The notes under the pieces were generated by a model. The model saw only the letters and a program-made list of their open reading frames with translations, did not search any database and was not told the DNA's origin. From Fodinibacter sp963763015 (GTDB lineage Bacteria; Actinomycetota; Actinomycetes; Actinomycetales; Dermatophilaceae): a stretch of 64,000 bases of DNA. Shown here piece after piece: positions 26,464-37,527 of the stretch. The stretch covers positions 712,662-776,661 of the forward strand of contig CAVXML010000007.1 in NCBI GenBank assembly GCA_963763015.1, written 5' to 3'. Position 1 is the stretch's first letter. Every line of letters starts with the position of its first letter. The translations under genes and the position numbers were made by a program.

Positions 26464-28866
26464 ATGACCAGCACGCTCCGCCAGGAATCGGCCCCCGTCG
26501 CGATCCCCCTCTCCACCCGTCCACCAGGGCGGCGCGGTATGGCTTGGGGGGCGGTCCTCACTGCAGTCGTCCTTGCCGCGACTGCCGCCGCCGGCATCGC
26601 CCCACTCCGGTCGCCGGCCGCACCCACCTCGGATGCCGTGGCGGGCTTCCCGCTCGACCGCGCCCAGGAGGACCTGGCCGTGGTCGCGGCCGCGCCCCAC
26701 CCACTGGGAAGTCCCGAGCAGGCGGCCGTCGAGGCCTACCTCGTGCAGGAGCTGACCGCGATCGGGCTCGAGCCGACCGTGGAGGCCGACGTCGTCACGA
26801 TGGCACCGGACCCGCCCAACTCCGTGTGGACCGCCCCGGTGCGCAACATCGTCGCCCGCATCGAGGGCACCGGCCCGGACGCCGACCAGGCGGTGCTTCT
26901 GGCGGCGCACTACGACTCCGTCCCCACCGCCGCAGGTGCCGGCGACAACGGCGCCGGTGTGGTGAGCGTCCTCGCGGCCATGCGGTCGCTCGCGTCGGGA
27001 CCACCGCCCCGACACGACGTCATCGCGGCCTTCGTCGACGGCGAGGAGCACGAGATGCTCGGCTCGCTGGCGCTGGTCGAGTCGGCCGACTGGCTCGACG
27101 ACGTGCAGGTCGTCGTGAACACCGAGGGCGTCGGCAACGCCGGGCGGGTCATCCCGGCACTGACCAGCCCCAACAACGGCTGGGCCCTCCGCCAGTACCT
27201 GGATGCCGTGCCCTCGCCCGTCGCCTACTCGGCGTTCGGCGCGCCCCTCAACGCCACCGGCCAGGGCGCCGACCTCGGCCGCTACCAGGAGGTCGTGCCC
27301 GCCGGGCTCGAGCTCGTCGTCATCGGTGGCCTTCCGGCGTACCACGCGGGCACCGACACCGCTGCGGGCATGCACGACGGCACCCTTGCCGAGTACGGCA
27401 CCACCGTCGTCAGCCTGGCCCAGCACCTCTCGCAGGCGGACCTCGGGTCGGTCGAGGAGGCCGACCTCGCGGCCTTCACCGTCGTCCCCGGAGTCACGGT
27501 GGCGTACCCGTCGACGTGGTCACTGCCGCTCGCCGTGCTGGCCGCGCTCGCCGTTCTCGCGGTGACCTGGCTGGCCAGGAGCCGTGGCCGTGTGGCGCTG
27601 CGACGGGTGGTCATGGCGTGGCTGGTGCTAGGACTCGCCGGGCTGGCCGGCATCCTGCTGGCGACCGCGCTGTGGCTCGCCGCCCGTGTCGTCGACCCGC
27701 GGCTGTCCGACGCGCTCAACGGCGGCGCCTACGAGAGAACGGCCTACGTGCTCGCCGCCGTGGCGGCAGGGGTTGCCGGGGTGCTCCTCGTCCTCTGGCC
27801 CTTGCAGCGTCGCTGCCGACCGCTCGAGATCGTGGCCGGCGGACTGCTGGGGTGGGGCCTGTTCACCGTGCTCCTGGCGGTGCTCCTGCCGGATGCCGCG
27901 TATGCCGCCACCTGGCCGCTGCTGGCAGCGTCGGCCGGCTTCGGCATCCTCGCCGCACGGAAGCGGTCCGAGCAGACGACCCTGGCCGTCGTGACCCTCG
28001 CCGCCCTGCCGGCGGTGCTGCTCATCGCCCCGCTCGTGGCTCTCTACTTCATCCTCGCGGCCCGGTTCGAGCTCATGCTGCCGGTGGCCACACCGCTGCC
28101 CATGCTCTGGGTCGTGTTCGCGCTCGTCCTCGTCGTGCCGCTGCTCCTGGTGGCTCGTGGTCGGCGGGTCGGGTGGCGGCCTGCGGCCGTCGCCGGCCTG
28201 GTGGCCGTGGGGCTGGTCGCGGCCGGCGCAGCCATCAGCGCGAACAGCGCCGGGCCGCGTCCGGACCTCCTCGTCTACCACGCCGACGCAGACGCCGGGA
28301 CGGCTCGGTGGGTGGCCGTTCCGGAGGAGCTCGACGCCTACACCGGGCAGGTGACCGACGACGGCTGGACGCAGACGCAGTTCGAGGTCTCACCCTTCCA
28401 CCAGCCCGGCGTCACCGAGCCGGCGAGCGTCGCCCCGGCACCCGTGATGGCTGCCGACGCGCTGCCCGCGGCGAAGGTGACGATCGTCGACGACGTCACC
28501 ACAGCGGAAGGTCGGACGTTCTCGGTCGAGGTCACGCCACCGCCGGGCAGCTACGCCGTCACCGTCGACGCCCGCAGCGACGACGGCATCCGAGGTGTCG
28601 CGGTCAACGGCAAGGACGTACCGCAGGCGACGTCCGGCGCGCCCACGTCGGTCCGCGTCGCGGCCTTCAGCCCTCGCGGCCCCATCCCGCTCGAGGTGAC
28701 CGTGCCGGCCGGGGCCGAGGTCGAGCTGGCCCTGAGCTCGTACACCGCGGGGCTGGACGGTGCACCGTTCGAGCAGCTCCAGCCGCGACCGGACAGCCTC
28801 ACGACCGCCGTCCACGAGGTTCCGGATGCCGTGCTCGTCACCACCGTCGTCGAGCTGCCCTCGTAG
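26464..28866 (+). CDS. M28-family membrane metallopeptidase
   Basis: 800 residues. N-terminal anchor helix (about 25-48); catalytic domain (about 60-330) with the metal ligands in AAHYDSVP, GAGDNGAG, VDGEEHEMLGS and AYHAGTDTAAG, i.e. the two-zinc site of M28 aminopeptidases; then about eight membrane segments and a C-terminal beta-rich domain facing outside. The layout resembles yeast Pff1/Ysc vacuolar membrane proteases. ATG 26464 gives the anchor a normal length; an in-frame ATG at 26416 is also possible. Probably cleaves amino acids from peptides outside the membrane. Confidence 0.88.
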   Translation: MTSTLRQESAPVAIPLSTRPPGRRGMAWGAVLTAVVLAATAAAGIAPLRSPAAPTSDAVAGFPLDRAQEDLAVVAAAPHPLGSPEQAAVEAYLVQELTAIGLEPTVEADVVTMAPDPPNSVWTAPVRNIVARIEGTGPDADQAVLLAAHYDSVPTAAGAGDNGAGVVSVLAAMRSLASGPPPRHDVIAAFVDGEEHEMLGSLALVESADWLDDVQVVVNTEGVGNAGRVIPALTSPNNGWALRQYLDAVPSPVAYSAFGAPLNATGQGADLGRYQEVVPAGLELVVIGGLPAYHAGTDTAAGMHDGTLAEYGTTVVSLAQHLSQADLGSVEEADLAAFTVVPGVTVAYPSTWSLPLAVLAALAVLAVTWLARSRGRVALRRVVMAWLVLGLAGLAGILLATALWLAARVVDPRLSDALNGGAYERTAYVLAAVAAGVAGVLLVLWPLQRRCRPLEIVAGGLLGWGLFTVLLAVLLPDAAYAATWPLLAASAGFGILAARKRSEQTTLAVVTLAALPAVLLIAPLVALYFILAARFELMLPVATPLPMLWVVFALVLVVPLLLVARGRRVGWRPAAVAGLVAVGLVAAGAAISANSAGPRPDLLVYHADADAGTARWVAVPEELDAYTGQVTDDGWTQTQFEVSPFHQPGVTEPASVAPAPVMAADALPAAKVTIVDDVTTAEGRTFSVEVTPPPGSYAVTVDARSDDGIRGVAVNGKDVPQATSGAPTSVRVAAFSPRGPIPLEVTVPAGAEVELALSSYTAGLDGAPFEQLQPRPDSLTTAVHEVPDAVLVTTVVELPS

Positions 28867-28945
28867 GGGCGCACTCACGTGTCGGCACTCGTTGCCGCCT
28901 GCCGCTGCGTGCGCGTGCGCCCCAGGCGGTGGGTCGCCCGCCGGG

Positions 28946-29872
28946 TCACCCCTGTTCGGCGTCGGTGATCGCCCGGGTGATGATCTCCACGGTCCGTTCT
29001 CCAGCGGTCGTGTCGCGTGCGGGAGCCATCCGGTCGTCGACGATCGTGTGGAACACGGGCGCGGCGTGCGTCGCACCGTCGATGGTGACCACCTGCGCTG
29101 GGTGGCCCGACGCTCGCAGCTCTGCGGCCGCCTTGTCCGACTGCCACGGCATGCACACGGCGTCGTCCCCGCCCGCGACGAGGGTCACTCGAGCTCTCGT
29201 GTTGGTCCACTCCTCCGGGCTGAACTGGTACGAGGGGTTGCCTCCGAACTCGTAGTAGCAACCGGACAGCGCCACGATCACGTCGGCGCGGGGGACCTCG
29301 GTGAAGCAGGACAGGTACTGGCCGGTGGGGTCGATCTGCTCATCGAGCCCGCCCTGGATCGCGAAGGTGGCACCGAGCGACCAGCCGACGAAGGTCACCG
29401 GCTTGCTGAGGTCTCCGCCGTACTCGGCCGAGACGTTGCGGGAGAAGCGGTACGCGCATTCCGCGTCCCTGACGAGCTCCACCTTCCCGGCCTGGCTCGA
29501 GAGGTCGGTGCGGTACGTCGGCGCGAAGACGACAACGCCCCGGGCGGCCAGCCGCCTGCCGAGCTCGGCCATGTCCTCGGCTCGACCGTTGATGCCGTGC
29601 AGGGCGAACGCGACGGGCCAGTTGCCCTCGTCCTCCGGCGCGAACACGAGGACGTCCTGGGTGCTCGGACCAGCCAGCTCCTCCGAGACGACCCGGTGAG
29701 TGCCGCCGGCGTCTCCGCACGCCGCCGTGAACAGCGCCAGCGCCGCCACGGCCCCCATGGCCGCCGCAAGCCCGGATCGGTGCGGGGGCCGTCGATGACG
29801 GCGTGGTCCAAGCTCAGCGTCAGGGGCAAGCACCGGCCTGACCACTCCCCGCCCCTCGCGCGTCCCCTGCAT
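28946..29872 (-). CDS. alpha/beta-hydrolase lipoprotein
   Basis: About 308 residues. A basic n-region, hydrophobic segment and lipobox LFTAAC predict a lipoprotein. The mature part is an alpha/beta hydrolase: FALHGINGRAEDMAELG (oxyanion His-Gly), nucleophile elbow GWSLGA, and the catalytic His in DGATHAAP. It resembles dienelactone hydrolase/secreted esterase families. The n-region is long from ATG 29872, so a start nearer the helix (29758) is possible. Convergent to the M28 gene with about 80 bp between stops. Substrate unknown. Confidence 0.8.
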   Translation of the reverse strand: MQGTREGRGVVRPVLAPDAELGPRRHRRPPHRSGLAAAMGAVAALALFTAACGDAGGTHRVVSEELAGPSTQDVLVFAPEDEGNWPVAFALHGINGRAEDMAELGRRLAARGVVVFAPTYRTDLSSQAGKVELVRDAECAYRFSRNVSAEYGGDLSKPVTFVGWSLGATFAIQGGLDEQIDPTGQYLSCFTEVPRADVIVALSGCYYEFGGNPSYQFSPEEWTNTRARVTLVAGGDDAVCMPWQSDKAAAELRASGHPAQVVTIDGATHAAPVFHTIVDDRMAPARDTTAGERTVEIITRAITDAEQG

Positions 29873-30305
29873 GGATACGGGACCTGTGCCCACGGGACAC
29901 CTCCACGGGCCAGGACGCGGTATCCCGGCCTGACCTCCATCGTCCCGCCGTCGCGATCGGCCGAGGAGACGATGACGTCCACCTCACACCGCCCGAGCGG
30001 CACCCCGGGTCGGACCGTGAAGGTGGTCGCGCCGGCCGGCACCCTGCCCGTCAGCCAAAGCGTGCGTCAGCGGTTCGAGGCGATCCACTCGTCCAGGTGC
30101 TCGGCGGATTCGGCCAGGTCCTCGTCGGTGAGGCGCCACGCGAGCGTGCCTCGAGCCGCCTCCGCAACCCCCGAGGCCCAGGAGCACTGTGGCGCCAAGG
30201 GCAACGGTTGTCATCCCTCCGCAGAGACGCCTTCCGGGGCCGTCAGCGCGCGCGGCGATGGCGTGCGGCCTTACCCCCAGGAGACGTCGAGCACCGGCGG
30301 TGGGC
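29873..30305. other. 433-bp gap with a possible broken lipoprotein gene
   Basis: On the minus strand ATG 30213 starts MTTVALGATVLLGLGGCG, a plausible lipoprotein signal. That frame becomes Arg-rich, but another frame across 30212-30067 reads GTLAWRLTDEDLAESAEHL and ends soon after at a stop (30067-30069). The join would need a one-base change. The rest of the gap (29873-30066) shows no coding signal that I can support. Confidence 0.3.
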
Positions 30306-30524
30306 TCAGCTGCCGCCGCCCCCGTCACCACCCACCCCGTCACCGGCGCTACCTCCACCGCCCGCCATCGGTCCGTGCTGACCGCCCTGCGCGGACCTTC
30401 CGCGAGTGTCGTGGGTGACGTCGAGGGAGCGGCTCGCACCCGTGGAGCCACGCCGCCGGTCGACCACGAGCGCGAGCACGATCCCGACCAGCACAACAGC
30501 GGCGATGGTTCCCCAGATCTCCAT
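30306..30524 (-). CDS. small single-pass membrane protein with Gly-rich tail
   Basis: 72 residues: EIWGTIAAVVLVGIVLALVV helix followed by Arg residues and a polar tail ending in Gly/Ser repeats. AAGGAG lies 8 nt before the ATG at 30524, a strong ribosome site. Topology: N-out, C-in by the positive-inside rule. No family recognised. Confidence 0.6.
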   Translation of the reverse strand: MEIWGTIAAVVLVGIVLALVVDRRRGSTGASRSLDVTHDTRGRSAQGGQHGPMAGGGGSAGDGVGGDGGGGS

Positions 30525-30706
30525 GGCCGCACTCCTTCGCCTCGAACGGCCGTCGGGTGCGTCCAGCGTCCCACCGCCGACCCCCGCTGTACAGCGTCCC
30601 GCCCGAGGCCCCCCGCATGGTCAGACGCGATGGTCCAGAAGGAGCTGGGCTGCGAGAGTGGGATGCGCTGGCATAACGACAAGCACCGATGAAGGGGGCA
30701 ACGACA

Positions 30707-31453
30707 ATGACAAGCGTTCCCGTGAACACCGACGAGCTCAGCACGCTCACCTGGCCCAAGGCCGCGAGGGACGTGCCGGCGACGGAGGCCGTTTCGCTCG
30801 ACGTCCTGCTTCAGGCGCTGCAGTTGGCGTCCAGGGACGAAGACCGGAAGGCGGCCACCGCGCGCGGCATCAAGTGGGATGCTCCGACCCCAGCCTCCAT
30901 GCAGGTGATCAAGTCGGGGACCCTCGGGATCACGAAGACAGGGACGAAGTTCGTGGCCGGCCTTGGCGGCGGCGCCGGCCTGCTCGCAGTGATCGCCGGG
31001 ACCGTCACTGCGTTCCTGGACGAGGTCGGCGAGCCGGTCACCGTCACGTTGTTCGCAGGCGCTGCCGTGCTCCTGAGTGCGGTGGTTCTCGCCCTTGCTC
31101 TCTTCGTGAGCGGGGATCTGCAGGCTCGCGGAGTCGCGACCGCAGCACGGCACGCCGGCCGATCCGAGGTCGCGGCGGCATTCCTCAACGCCACGGCAGC
31201 GATGCCCGGCAGGGAGCCGAGAGCAGCCACGGTTGAAGGCACCAGCATGGCGACGGACTTCCTGGCCGCCTACACCGCGCTGCCAGGGAAGACGCAGGTC
31301 ACGACACGGCGGTACGACACGCCGACCTTGGTGACCGCTGTGGCGCGAACCCCCGACGACACGCAGCTACAGCTCAAGCTGGCCAACGGCGACTGGGTCG
31401 GCGTCGACGAGATCACGAGGTTCACCACAGAGTCCTTGAGCCGCCCTGGCTGA
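30707..31453 (+). CDS. hypothetical membrane protein, two membrane segments
   Basis: 248 residues. The N-terminal 85 are soluble; two hydrophobic segments (FVAGLGGGAGLLAVIAGTV and TLFAGAAVLLSAVVLALALF) form a hairpin; the C-terminal 110 are soluble with a beta-rich end. ATG 30707 was chosen over 30689 because AAGGGGG lies 10 nt before it. Codon use is slightly less GC3-biased than neighbours. No known domain recognised. Confidence 0.65.
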   Translation: MTSVPVNTDELSTLTWPKAARDVPATEAVSLDVLLQALQLASRDEDRKAATARGIKWDAPTPASMQVIKSGTLGITKTGTKFVAGLGGGAGLLAVIAGTVTAFLDEVGEPVTVTLFAGAAVLLSAVVLALALFVSGDLQARGVATAARHAGRSEVAAAFLNATAAMPGREPRAATVEGTSMATDFLAAYTALPGKTQVTTRRYDTPTLVTAVARTPDDTQLQLKLANGDWVGVDEITRFTTESLSRPG

Positions 31454-31502
31454 GGCGGTACAGCCAGTCCGGGACGGCTCAGTCGCCCTGCGCCTACGGA
31501 GC

Positions 31503-31745
31503 TCAGCGGTCGATGGGGCCCTCGGGGCCGGCGTCCTCGGAGGGCACCGGCGGGATGCTGCGCTCCACGTCGTCCCCCATGACGATGGCCTGCTCGTACA
31601 TGCGCCCGGAGTCCTTCTCGATTGCCGCGTTCTCGGCGTCCCGGCGGTCGGCCTCCTTGCGCGCCCGAGCCGCTTCCTGCTCCTGGCGCAGGCGCTCCTG
31701 GTCCTCCGGCGTGGTGTCGCCGAGGGCGATCTTGTCCTCTGCCAT
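31503..31745 (-). CDS. small charged hypothetical protein
   Basis: 80 residues; the first 45 are strongly charged and predicted to form a coiled coil (QERLRQEQEAARARKEAD), with an acidic Pro-rich tail. GAGAGG lies before the ATG at 31745. It follows the SRPBCC gene on the same strand beyond a terminator-like hairpin. No family recognised. Confidence 0.5.
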   Translation of the reverse strand: MAEDKIALGDTTPEDQERLRQEQEAARARKEADRRDAENAAIEKDSGRMYEQAIVMGDDVERSIPPVPSEDAGPEGPIDR

Positions 31746-31810
31746 GGGGGCCTCTCATCGGTGCGATCGTGGGCTGGCGCGTCTCGGCGCCCAGGCACTG
31801 GCTGACCAGC

Positions 31811-31857
31811 GCGGATGCCGTCGGCGTCCCGTTCTCGGCGCGCGGAACGGCATCCGC
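31811..31857 (-). terminator. hairpin made of an inverted GGATGCCG pair
   Basis: 11-bp perfect stem, gcggatgccgt (31811-31821) with its complement (31847-31857), 25-nt loop, downstream of the SRPBCC gene stop at 32001. Both arms are built from the window's over-represented octamer. Confidence 0.5.
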
Positions 31858-32000
31858 TCCATTGCATCGCATCGCGGTGCGCAGGGGAGGGTTGCGTGAC
31901 CTTCCAGTTCCTGACTTCAGTCGCCCCCGCCGCTCACCGAGCAGGAGGTCTCGGTGAGCGGCGGAGGGACCGAGCACGGACGCCCGGGGGTCGGCGGTGC

Positions 32001-32822
32001 CTAGACGGTGTCGCGACGCTCACGGGGCCGGTCGTCGGAGCGGTCGTCGGAGTCCGACGCCGCCAGAGGGTCGTCGGTCGCTCCGGCATCGATCTCCTCG
32101 TCGGAGAGCAGGCGCGTTGCCCCGCCTGCACCAGAGCCGGAGCGGACGTCTCCCGAGGCCGTCTCGGCCGGGGTGGCGGCGACGGGCGTCGGCGTGGCTC
32201 TCGAGGTGCTCGTGTCGTCGGATGCTCTCTTGGAACCGGCGACGGCAGCGGCGGTCGCCGCCGCCGCAGCACCGACCCCAGCGGCGACGGCCTTGCCCGA
32301 GACGCCGGCCTTGCCCGAGTCACCACGCGACTCGGCGGCATCCTCGATCCCTGGGGTGCCGACCTGTCCGCTCCTGATCGAGCCGCGCCAGGCGCCGGTG
32401 GCGTAGTCCTCCGACTCGATGAACGCCTTGAATCGCTCGAGGTCGCCCTCGGCCTGCTTCTCGACGATCTTGAGCTTGTCGCCGACGTTCTCGACCACAC
32501 CCTCGGGCTCGTACTCGAGCGTCAGCGACACCGACGTCTGGTCGCCGCCGAGGTCCTCGAACGTCACCGCACCCGCGTTGGTGGCCCCTTCCGTCGCCGC
32601 CCACGCGACCTTCCGGTCCGGCACCTGCTCGAGGATGCGGGCCTCCCACTCGCGCTTGACCCCGGCAATCTCGGCCACCCACCGGAGCCGGTCGTCGCTC
32701 AGCTGGGTCACGCTCGAGACGCCCCCCATGAAGTGCGGGAAGTCCTCGAACTGGGTCCACTGGTTGTAGGCCCGGCTCACCGGGACGTTGACGATGATCT
32801 TCTTCTCGACACGCGTGCTCAT
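32001..32822 (-). CDS. SRPBCC-family protein with Ala/Ser-rich tail
   Basis: 273 residues. Residues 1-145 are a START/polyketide-cyclase-like fold (VNVPVSRAYNQWTQFEDFPHFM, WVAEIAGVKREWEARI, LTLEYEPEG). Residues of about 170-273 are disordered, rich in Ala, Ser, Asp and Arg. The ATG at 32822 has GAGGAG 5 nt upstream. Related actinobacterial proteins are often stress- or membrane-associated, and ligand binding is assumed from the fold only. Confidence 0.8.
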   Translation of the reverse strand: MSTRVEKKIIVNVPVSRAYNQWTQFEDFPHFMGGVSSVTQLSDDRLRWVAEIAGVKREWEARILEQVPDRKVAWAATEGATNAGAVTFEDLGGDQTSVSLTLEYEPEGVVENVGDKLKIVEKQAEGDLERFKAFIESEDYATGAWRGSIRSGQVGTPGIEDAAESRGDSGKAGVSGKAVAAGVGAAAAATAAAVAGSKRASDDTSTSRATPTPVAATPAETASGDVRSGSGAGGATRLLSDEEIDAGATDDPLAASDSDDRSDDRPRERRDTV

Positions 32823-32936
32823 GTTCACTCCTCGTGCTCGACGGCCGCAGGGGGCGGTTCCGCCCCGCGGCTGCTGCCCTCCCCATGCCCAGCGCCTCTG
32901 GCGGCTACACCTCCTCGCGGGATGCCGTGCGGCGGC

Positions 32937-33554
32937 TCAATCCTGCGAGATGTCGATGCCCGTCACGGGCTCACCGGCGCGCTCGTACACCAGCCACGTC
33001 GCGCCCTTCGGGAAGCTCCGCGCCGGCTGCGCCAGCGTGAACGCGGCGGGCACCCCGGTGTTGTCGGCGAAGAGCCGCTTGCCCGAGCCGAACGTCAACG
33101 GGTAGAGGAAGAGGTTCAGTCGGTCGACCACCTGGGCGTCGAGCAGTGACCGCACCAGGTCGCCGCTGCCGATCACGTGGATCTCGGCGAAGCGGTCCTT
33201 GAGCGCGCGCACGTCGTTCGCGGCATCCGAGAGCACTGTCGTGCCATCCCACGAGGGGTCGGTGAGCGACCGAGACACGACGAACTTGGGCAGCGCGTTG
33301 AACGTCGACGCGATCGGGTCCTCCTCGCCGCGGTCGGGCCAGTAGCTCGCGAAGATGTCGTAGGTCTTGCGCCCCAGCAGCAGCGCGTCCATGCGGCCGA
33401 TGCCGGCCCCGATCGCCTCGCCCGACTCGTCGTCGAAGTACGGCGCCTGCCAGCCGCCGAACGCGAAGCCGCCCTCGCGGTCCTCGTCAGGGCCGCCCGG
33501 CGCCTGGTAGACGCCGTCGAGGGTGATGAACAGGTCGACTGAGATGATCCCCAC
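32937..33554 (-). CDS. RibD C-terminal/dihydrofolate reductase-like protein
   Basis: 205 residues, one DHFR-like domain: SVDLFITLDGVYQAPGGP at the N-terminus, MDALLLGRKTYDIF, then FAEIHVIGSGDLVRSLL. These match the RibD_C/DHFR-family NADPH-dependent reductases, commonly stand-alone in actinobacteria. The GTG at 33554 is 7 nt after GGAG. True substrate unknown. Confidence 0.88.
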   Translation of the reverse strand: MGIISVDLFITLDGVYQAPGGPDEDREGGFAFGGWQAPYFDDESGEAIGAGIGRMDALLLGRKTYDIFASYWPDRGEEDPIASTFNALPKFVVSRSLTDPSWDGTTVLSDAANDVRALKDRFAEIHVIGSGDLVRSLLDAQVVDRLNLFLYPLTFGSGKRLFADNTGVPAAFTLAQPARSFPKGATWLVYERAGEPVTGIDISQD

Positions 33555-33727
33555 GATGAGCTCCTTCCGCCCGTCGACCAATCTCCCCCGCGTTCACGGC
33601 GACGTCAACCGCATCAGCTCGGGTGAGCGGGTCGTCCGAACAGCCATTTCTCGTGCTCGGGCTGTCCCTACGGCCGTTGCCGCACCTAACGTGGCTACGG
33701 ATGGCACACGACCCGCGGGGAGTCACG

Positions 33728-34240
33728 GTGAGCAGACCAGCCAGCTCCCCCGCCACCCCACCGGTGAATGAGTCGCGCCCTGCCCCAGCGGCCCGTGCCT
33801 GGGACAGGCTGCCAGTGGTGGTGCGCTACGGCATGGCGGGAATCGTCACGCAGATCGTCTACCTCTCGGTGCTCACGGCGGCGCTCGCCACGGGGTGGCA
33901 CTACCTCGTCGGAATGGCCCTCGCCCAGGTCGGCGCCATCGCGTTCGCATTCCCCACGTATCGCGCGCGGGTGTTCCGCTCGGGTGGGCGCGTCCTGCCC
34001 CAGTTTGCGACGTTCCTGGGCGTCTGGTGGACCGGTGTGGCCATGTCCTTCGTCGGGGTACCGCTCCTGGTGGAGGGGGCCGGTCTCCGGCCCCTGCCCG
34101 CCCAGCTCGTCGTACTCGTCGGCGTGGTGACGATGAGCTTCCTCAGCCACCGTGGGCTCACCTTCCGGGCGCGGCAGGACCACGGTGTCCCCACGCGCTC
34201 GCATGCCCAAGCGGCCCCCGCGAAGACGGCGCCGCGCTGA
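33728..34240 (+). CDS. GtrA-family membrane protein
   Basis: 170 residues with four helices: VRYGMAGIVTQIVYLSVLTA, HYLVGMALAQVGAIAFAFP, FATFLGVWWTGVAMSFV and VVLVGVVTMSFLSHRGLTF, the GtrA layout, with the closing RGLTFR typical of the family. GtrA helps flip or position polyprenyl-linked sugars. GTG 33728 has GGGGAG 6 nt upstream. No linked glycosyltransferase here, but the envelope glycan locus starts 3 kb on. Confidence 0.85.
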   Translation: MSRPASSPATPPVNESRPAPAARAWDRLPVVVRYGMAGIVTQIVYLSVLTAALATGWHYLVGMALAQVGAIAFAFPTYRARVFRSGGRVLPQFATFLGVWWTGVAMSFVGVPLLVEGAGLRPLPAQLVVLVGVVTMSFLSHRGLTFRARQDHGVPTRSHAQAAPAKTAPR

Positions 34241-34367
34241 CTGCACGTGGGGACAGTCACCGCCTGGCCTGATCCGGCGGAGCATGGTGGTGGCCGCCGA
34301 GACGCCCGGCTGGCGCGTCCAGGACGCCTGCGGCCTGCCCTGTCTCGTGCAGTAGACTCGGAGGCCG

Positions 34368-34420
34368 CCGGCGCGGGTGATAACCCTCGACACATGTGCG
34401 GCCCTGAAGGGCGACGCCGG
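34368..34420 (+). promoter_or_regulatory. structured leader upstream of ahcY
   Basis: Outer stem 34368-34373 with 34415-34420 encloses two tetraloop hairpins (34375-34386 and 34101-like second hairpin at 34401-34412) separated by the palindrome cacatgtg (34391-34398), giving a multibranch junction 34 nt before the ahcY start. Position suggests a cis-acting control element. It does not match the S-adenosylhomocysteine riboswitch consensus that I know. Confidence 0.35.
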
Positions 34421-34454
34421 GTCAACACACACCAGAACTCCAAGGAGCTCCCGC

Positions 34455-36293
<1,839 letters not shown>

Positions 36294-36324
36294 CGGCGAG
36301 GCGGCCAGCGCGCCGAGCGAACGA

Positions 36325-36370
36325 GAGCCGGGATGCCGTGGCGAGCCCACGGCATCCCGGCTCTTGCTTT
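36325..36370 (+). terminator. rho-independent terminator of ahcY
   Basis: 17-bp perfect stem (36325-36341 with 36347-36363), 5-nt loop, followed by the T-rich ttgcttt. The arms contain GGATGCCG (36331-36338) and its complement (36350-36357). Confidence 0.85.
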
Positions 36371-36909
36371 GCCAAGTTGTTGCCTTCACGACGCGGAGAC
36401 GACGGGTCATGGAGGGACCCGGACTGACCGCGCCACGGTACTGTCAGCCGCCGCTCCACTTGGCTACCCGGGTTGGCGCTTGGGCGCTCTGCAACGCTGG
36501 TGGAGACTCAGCGAGGGCGAGTTCCCATCACTCGGCTGCGGCACTAGCGCCGGGTCCCAGATCTCGACGAGGTGGAGAACATTCCGAGGGAAACCCGTAG
36601 AGGCTGTCGTCGTAGTGGGCGCTACACGCGCGAGAGCAGCGGTGTTCTCCTCTTGGGCCGTTGTCGGGTGCAGCGATGGCTTGAGCACGACACAACGCGT
36701 TGCAGGCCCTCCTGGTCCAATCCCATTCCGGGCCCAGAGGCGCCCAAGACACCAACTGCGACATCTCGGGCCGCACCCGCGATACTCCGGTCAGGCGCAT
36801 CCTGAGTCTGTCTAGAGGCCCCTTCCCCGCTCTAAGCTGAGCCGGGCAAGGGCGGCTGGTGCGCGTGGTGGGCGGGCAAAACGGTCGCGGCTCGGTAAGT
36901 TTCATCGCC
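36371..36909. other. 539-bp lower-GC gap before the pseudaminate genes
   Basis: No gene supported. Base composition drops visibly from the ahcY side. Short minus-strand frames are present (one reads FPRNVLHLVEIWDPALVP) but none with a ribosome site or known family. Confidence 0.5.
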
Positions 36910-37527
36910 ATGACGGGGTACGAAACCGAACAAGAGTCGTTCTGGGCCGGCGAGTTCGGCGACGCCTACGCTGGCCGCAACGCAGGCTCCGGATGGATCG
37001 CGGCGAACTCTGCGCTCTTCGCGCGGATCCTGGGGTCGACCCGCGAGGTTGAGTCAGTGCTCGAGATCGGAGCGAATACCGGCTTGAACCTCCGCGGCCT
37101 GAGGGCTCTCCTGCCTACTGCTGACCTCGCGGCGGTTGAGATCGATGCGACCGCCGCCCGCGAGCTGCGGAGGTGGGGTGACTGCGACGTGCATGAGACG
37201 TCGCTTCTTGACTTCGCGCCGGAGCGTACCTACGACCTGACTTTGGCAAAGGGGGTACTGATCCACGTGAGCCCTCATCGACTTCCCGATGCCTATCGCC
37301 TGCTTGTGGAGGCGTCGAATCACTACGTGTGCGTTGCGGAGTACTACAGTCCGATGCCGGCTCTCCGTATGGTACCGCGGACACAGTGACAAGCTGTTCA
37401 AGCGGGATTTCGCGGGCGACTGATGGACACCTACGGCCTGCGCTTAGTGGACTACGGGTTTGTCTACCGGCGTGACCCAAACTGGCCGCAGGACAACATC
37501 AATTGGTTCCTGCTCGAGAAACCTTGA
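36910..37527 (+). pseudogene. pseudaminic acid biosynthesis-associated methylase, two frame breaks
   Basis: Start MTGYETEQESFWAGEFGDAY, SAM-binding VLEIGANTGLNLRGL, GVLIHVSPHRLPDAYRLL and CVAEYYSPMP match the methylase family found with pse genes. After about 37365 the frame shifts and GHSDKLFKRDFAG appears in a second frame; after about 37418 the end YGFVYRRDPNWPQDNINWFL is in a third. Lower GC than the chromosome around it suggests transfer. It would methylate a pseudaminate-pathway sugar or its peptide carrier; this is inferred from context. Confidence 0.75.

Noticed and set aside
28946..31153. Long mixed frames across 29.4-31.1 kb on the minus strand
   Set aside because: They overlap better-supported genes and are Arg/Gly-rich without motifs.
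34368..34420. S-adenosylhomocysteine riboswitch
   Set aside because: Location fits, but the conserved pattern that I know is absent; kept only as an unspecified structured leader.
36371..36909. Gene in the low-GC gap
   Set aside because: Short frames lack ribosome sites and recognisable family patterns.
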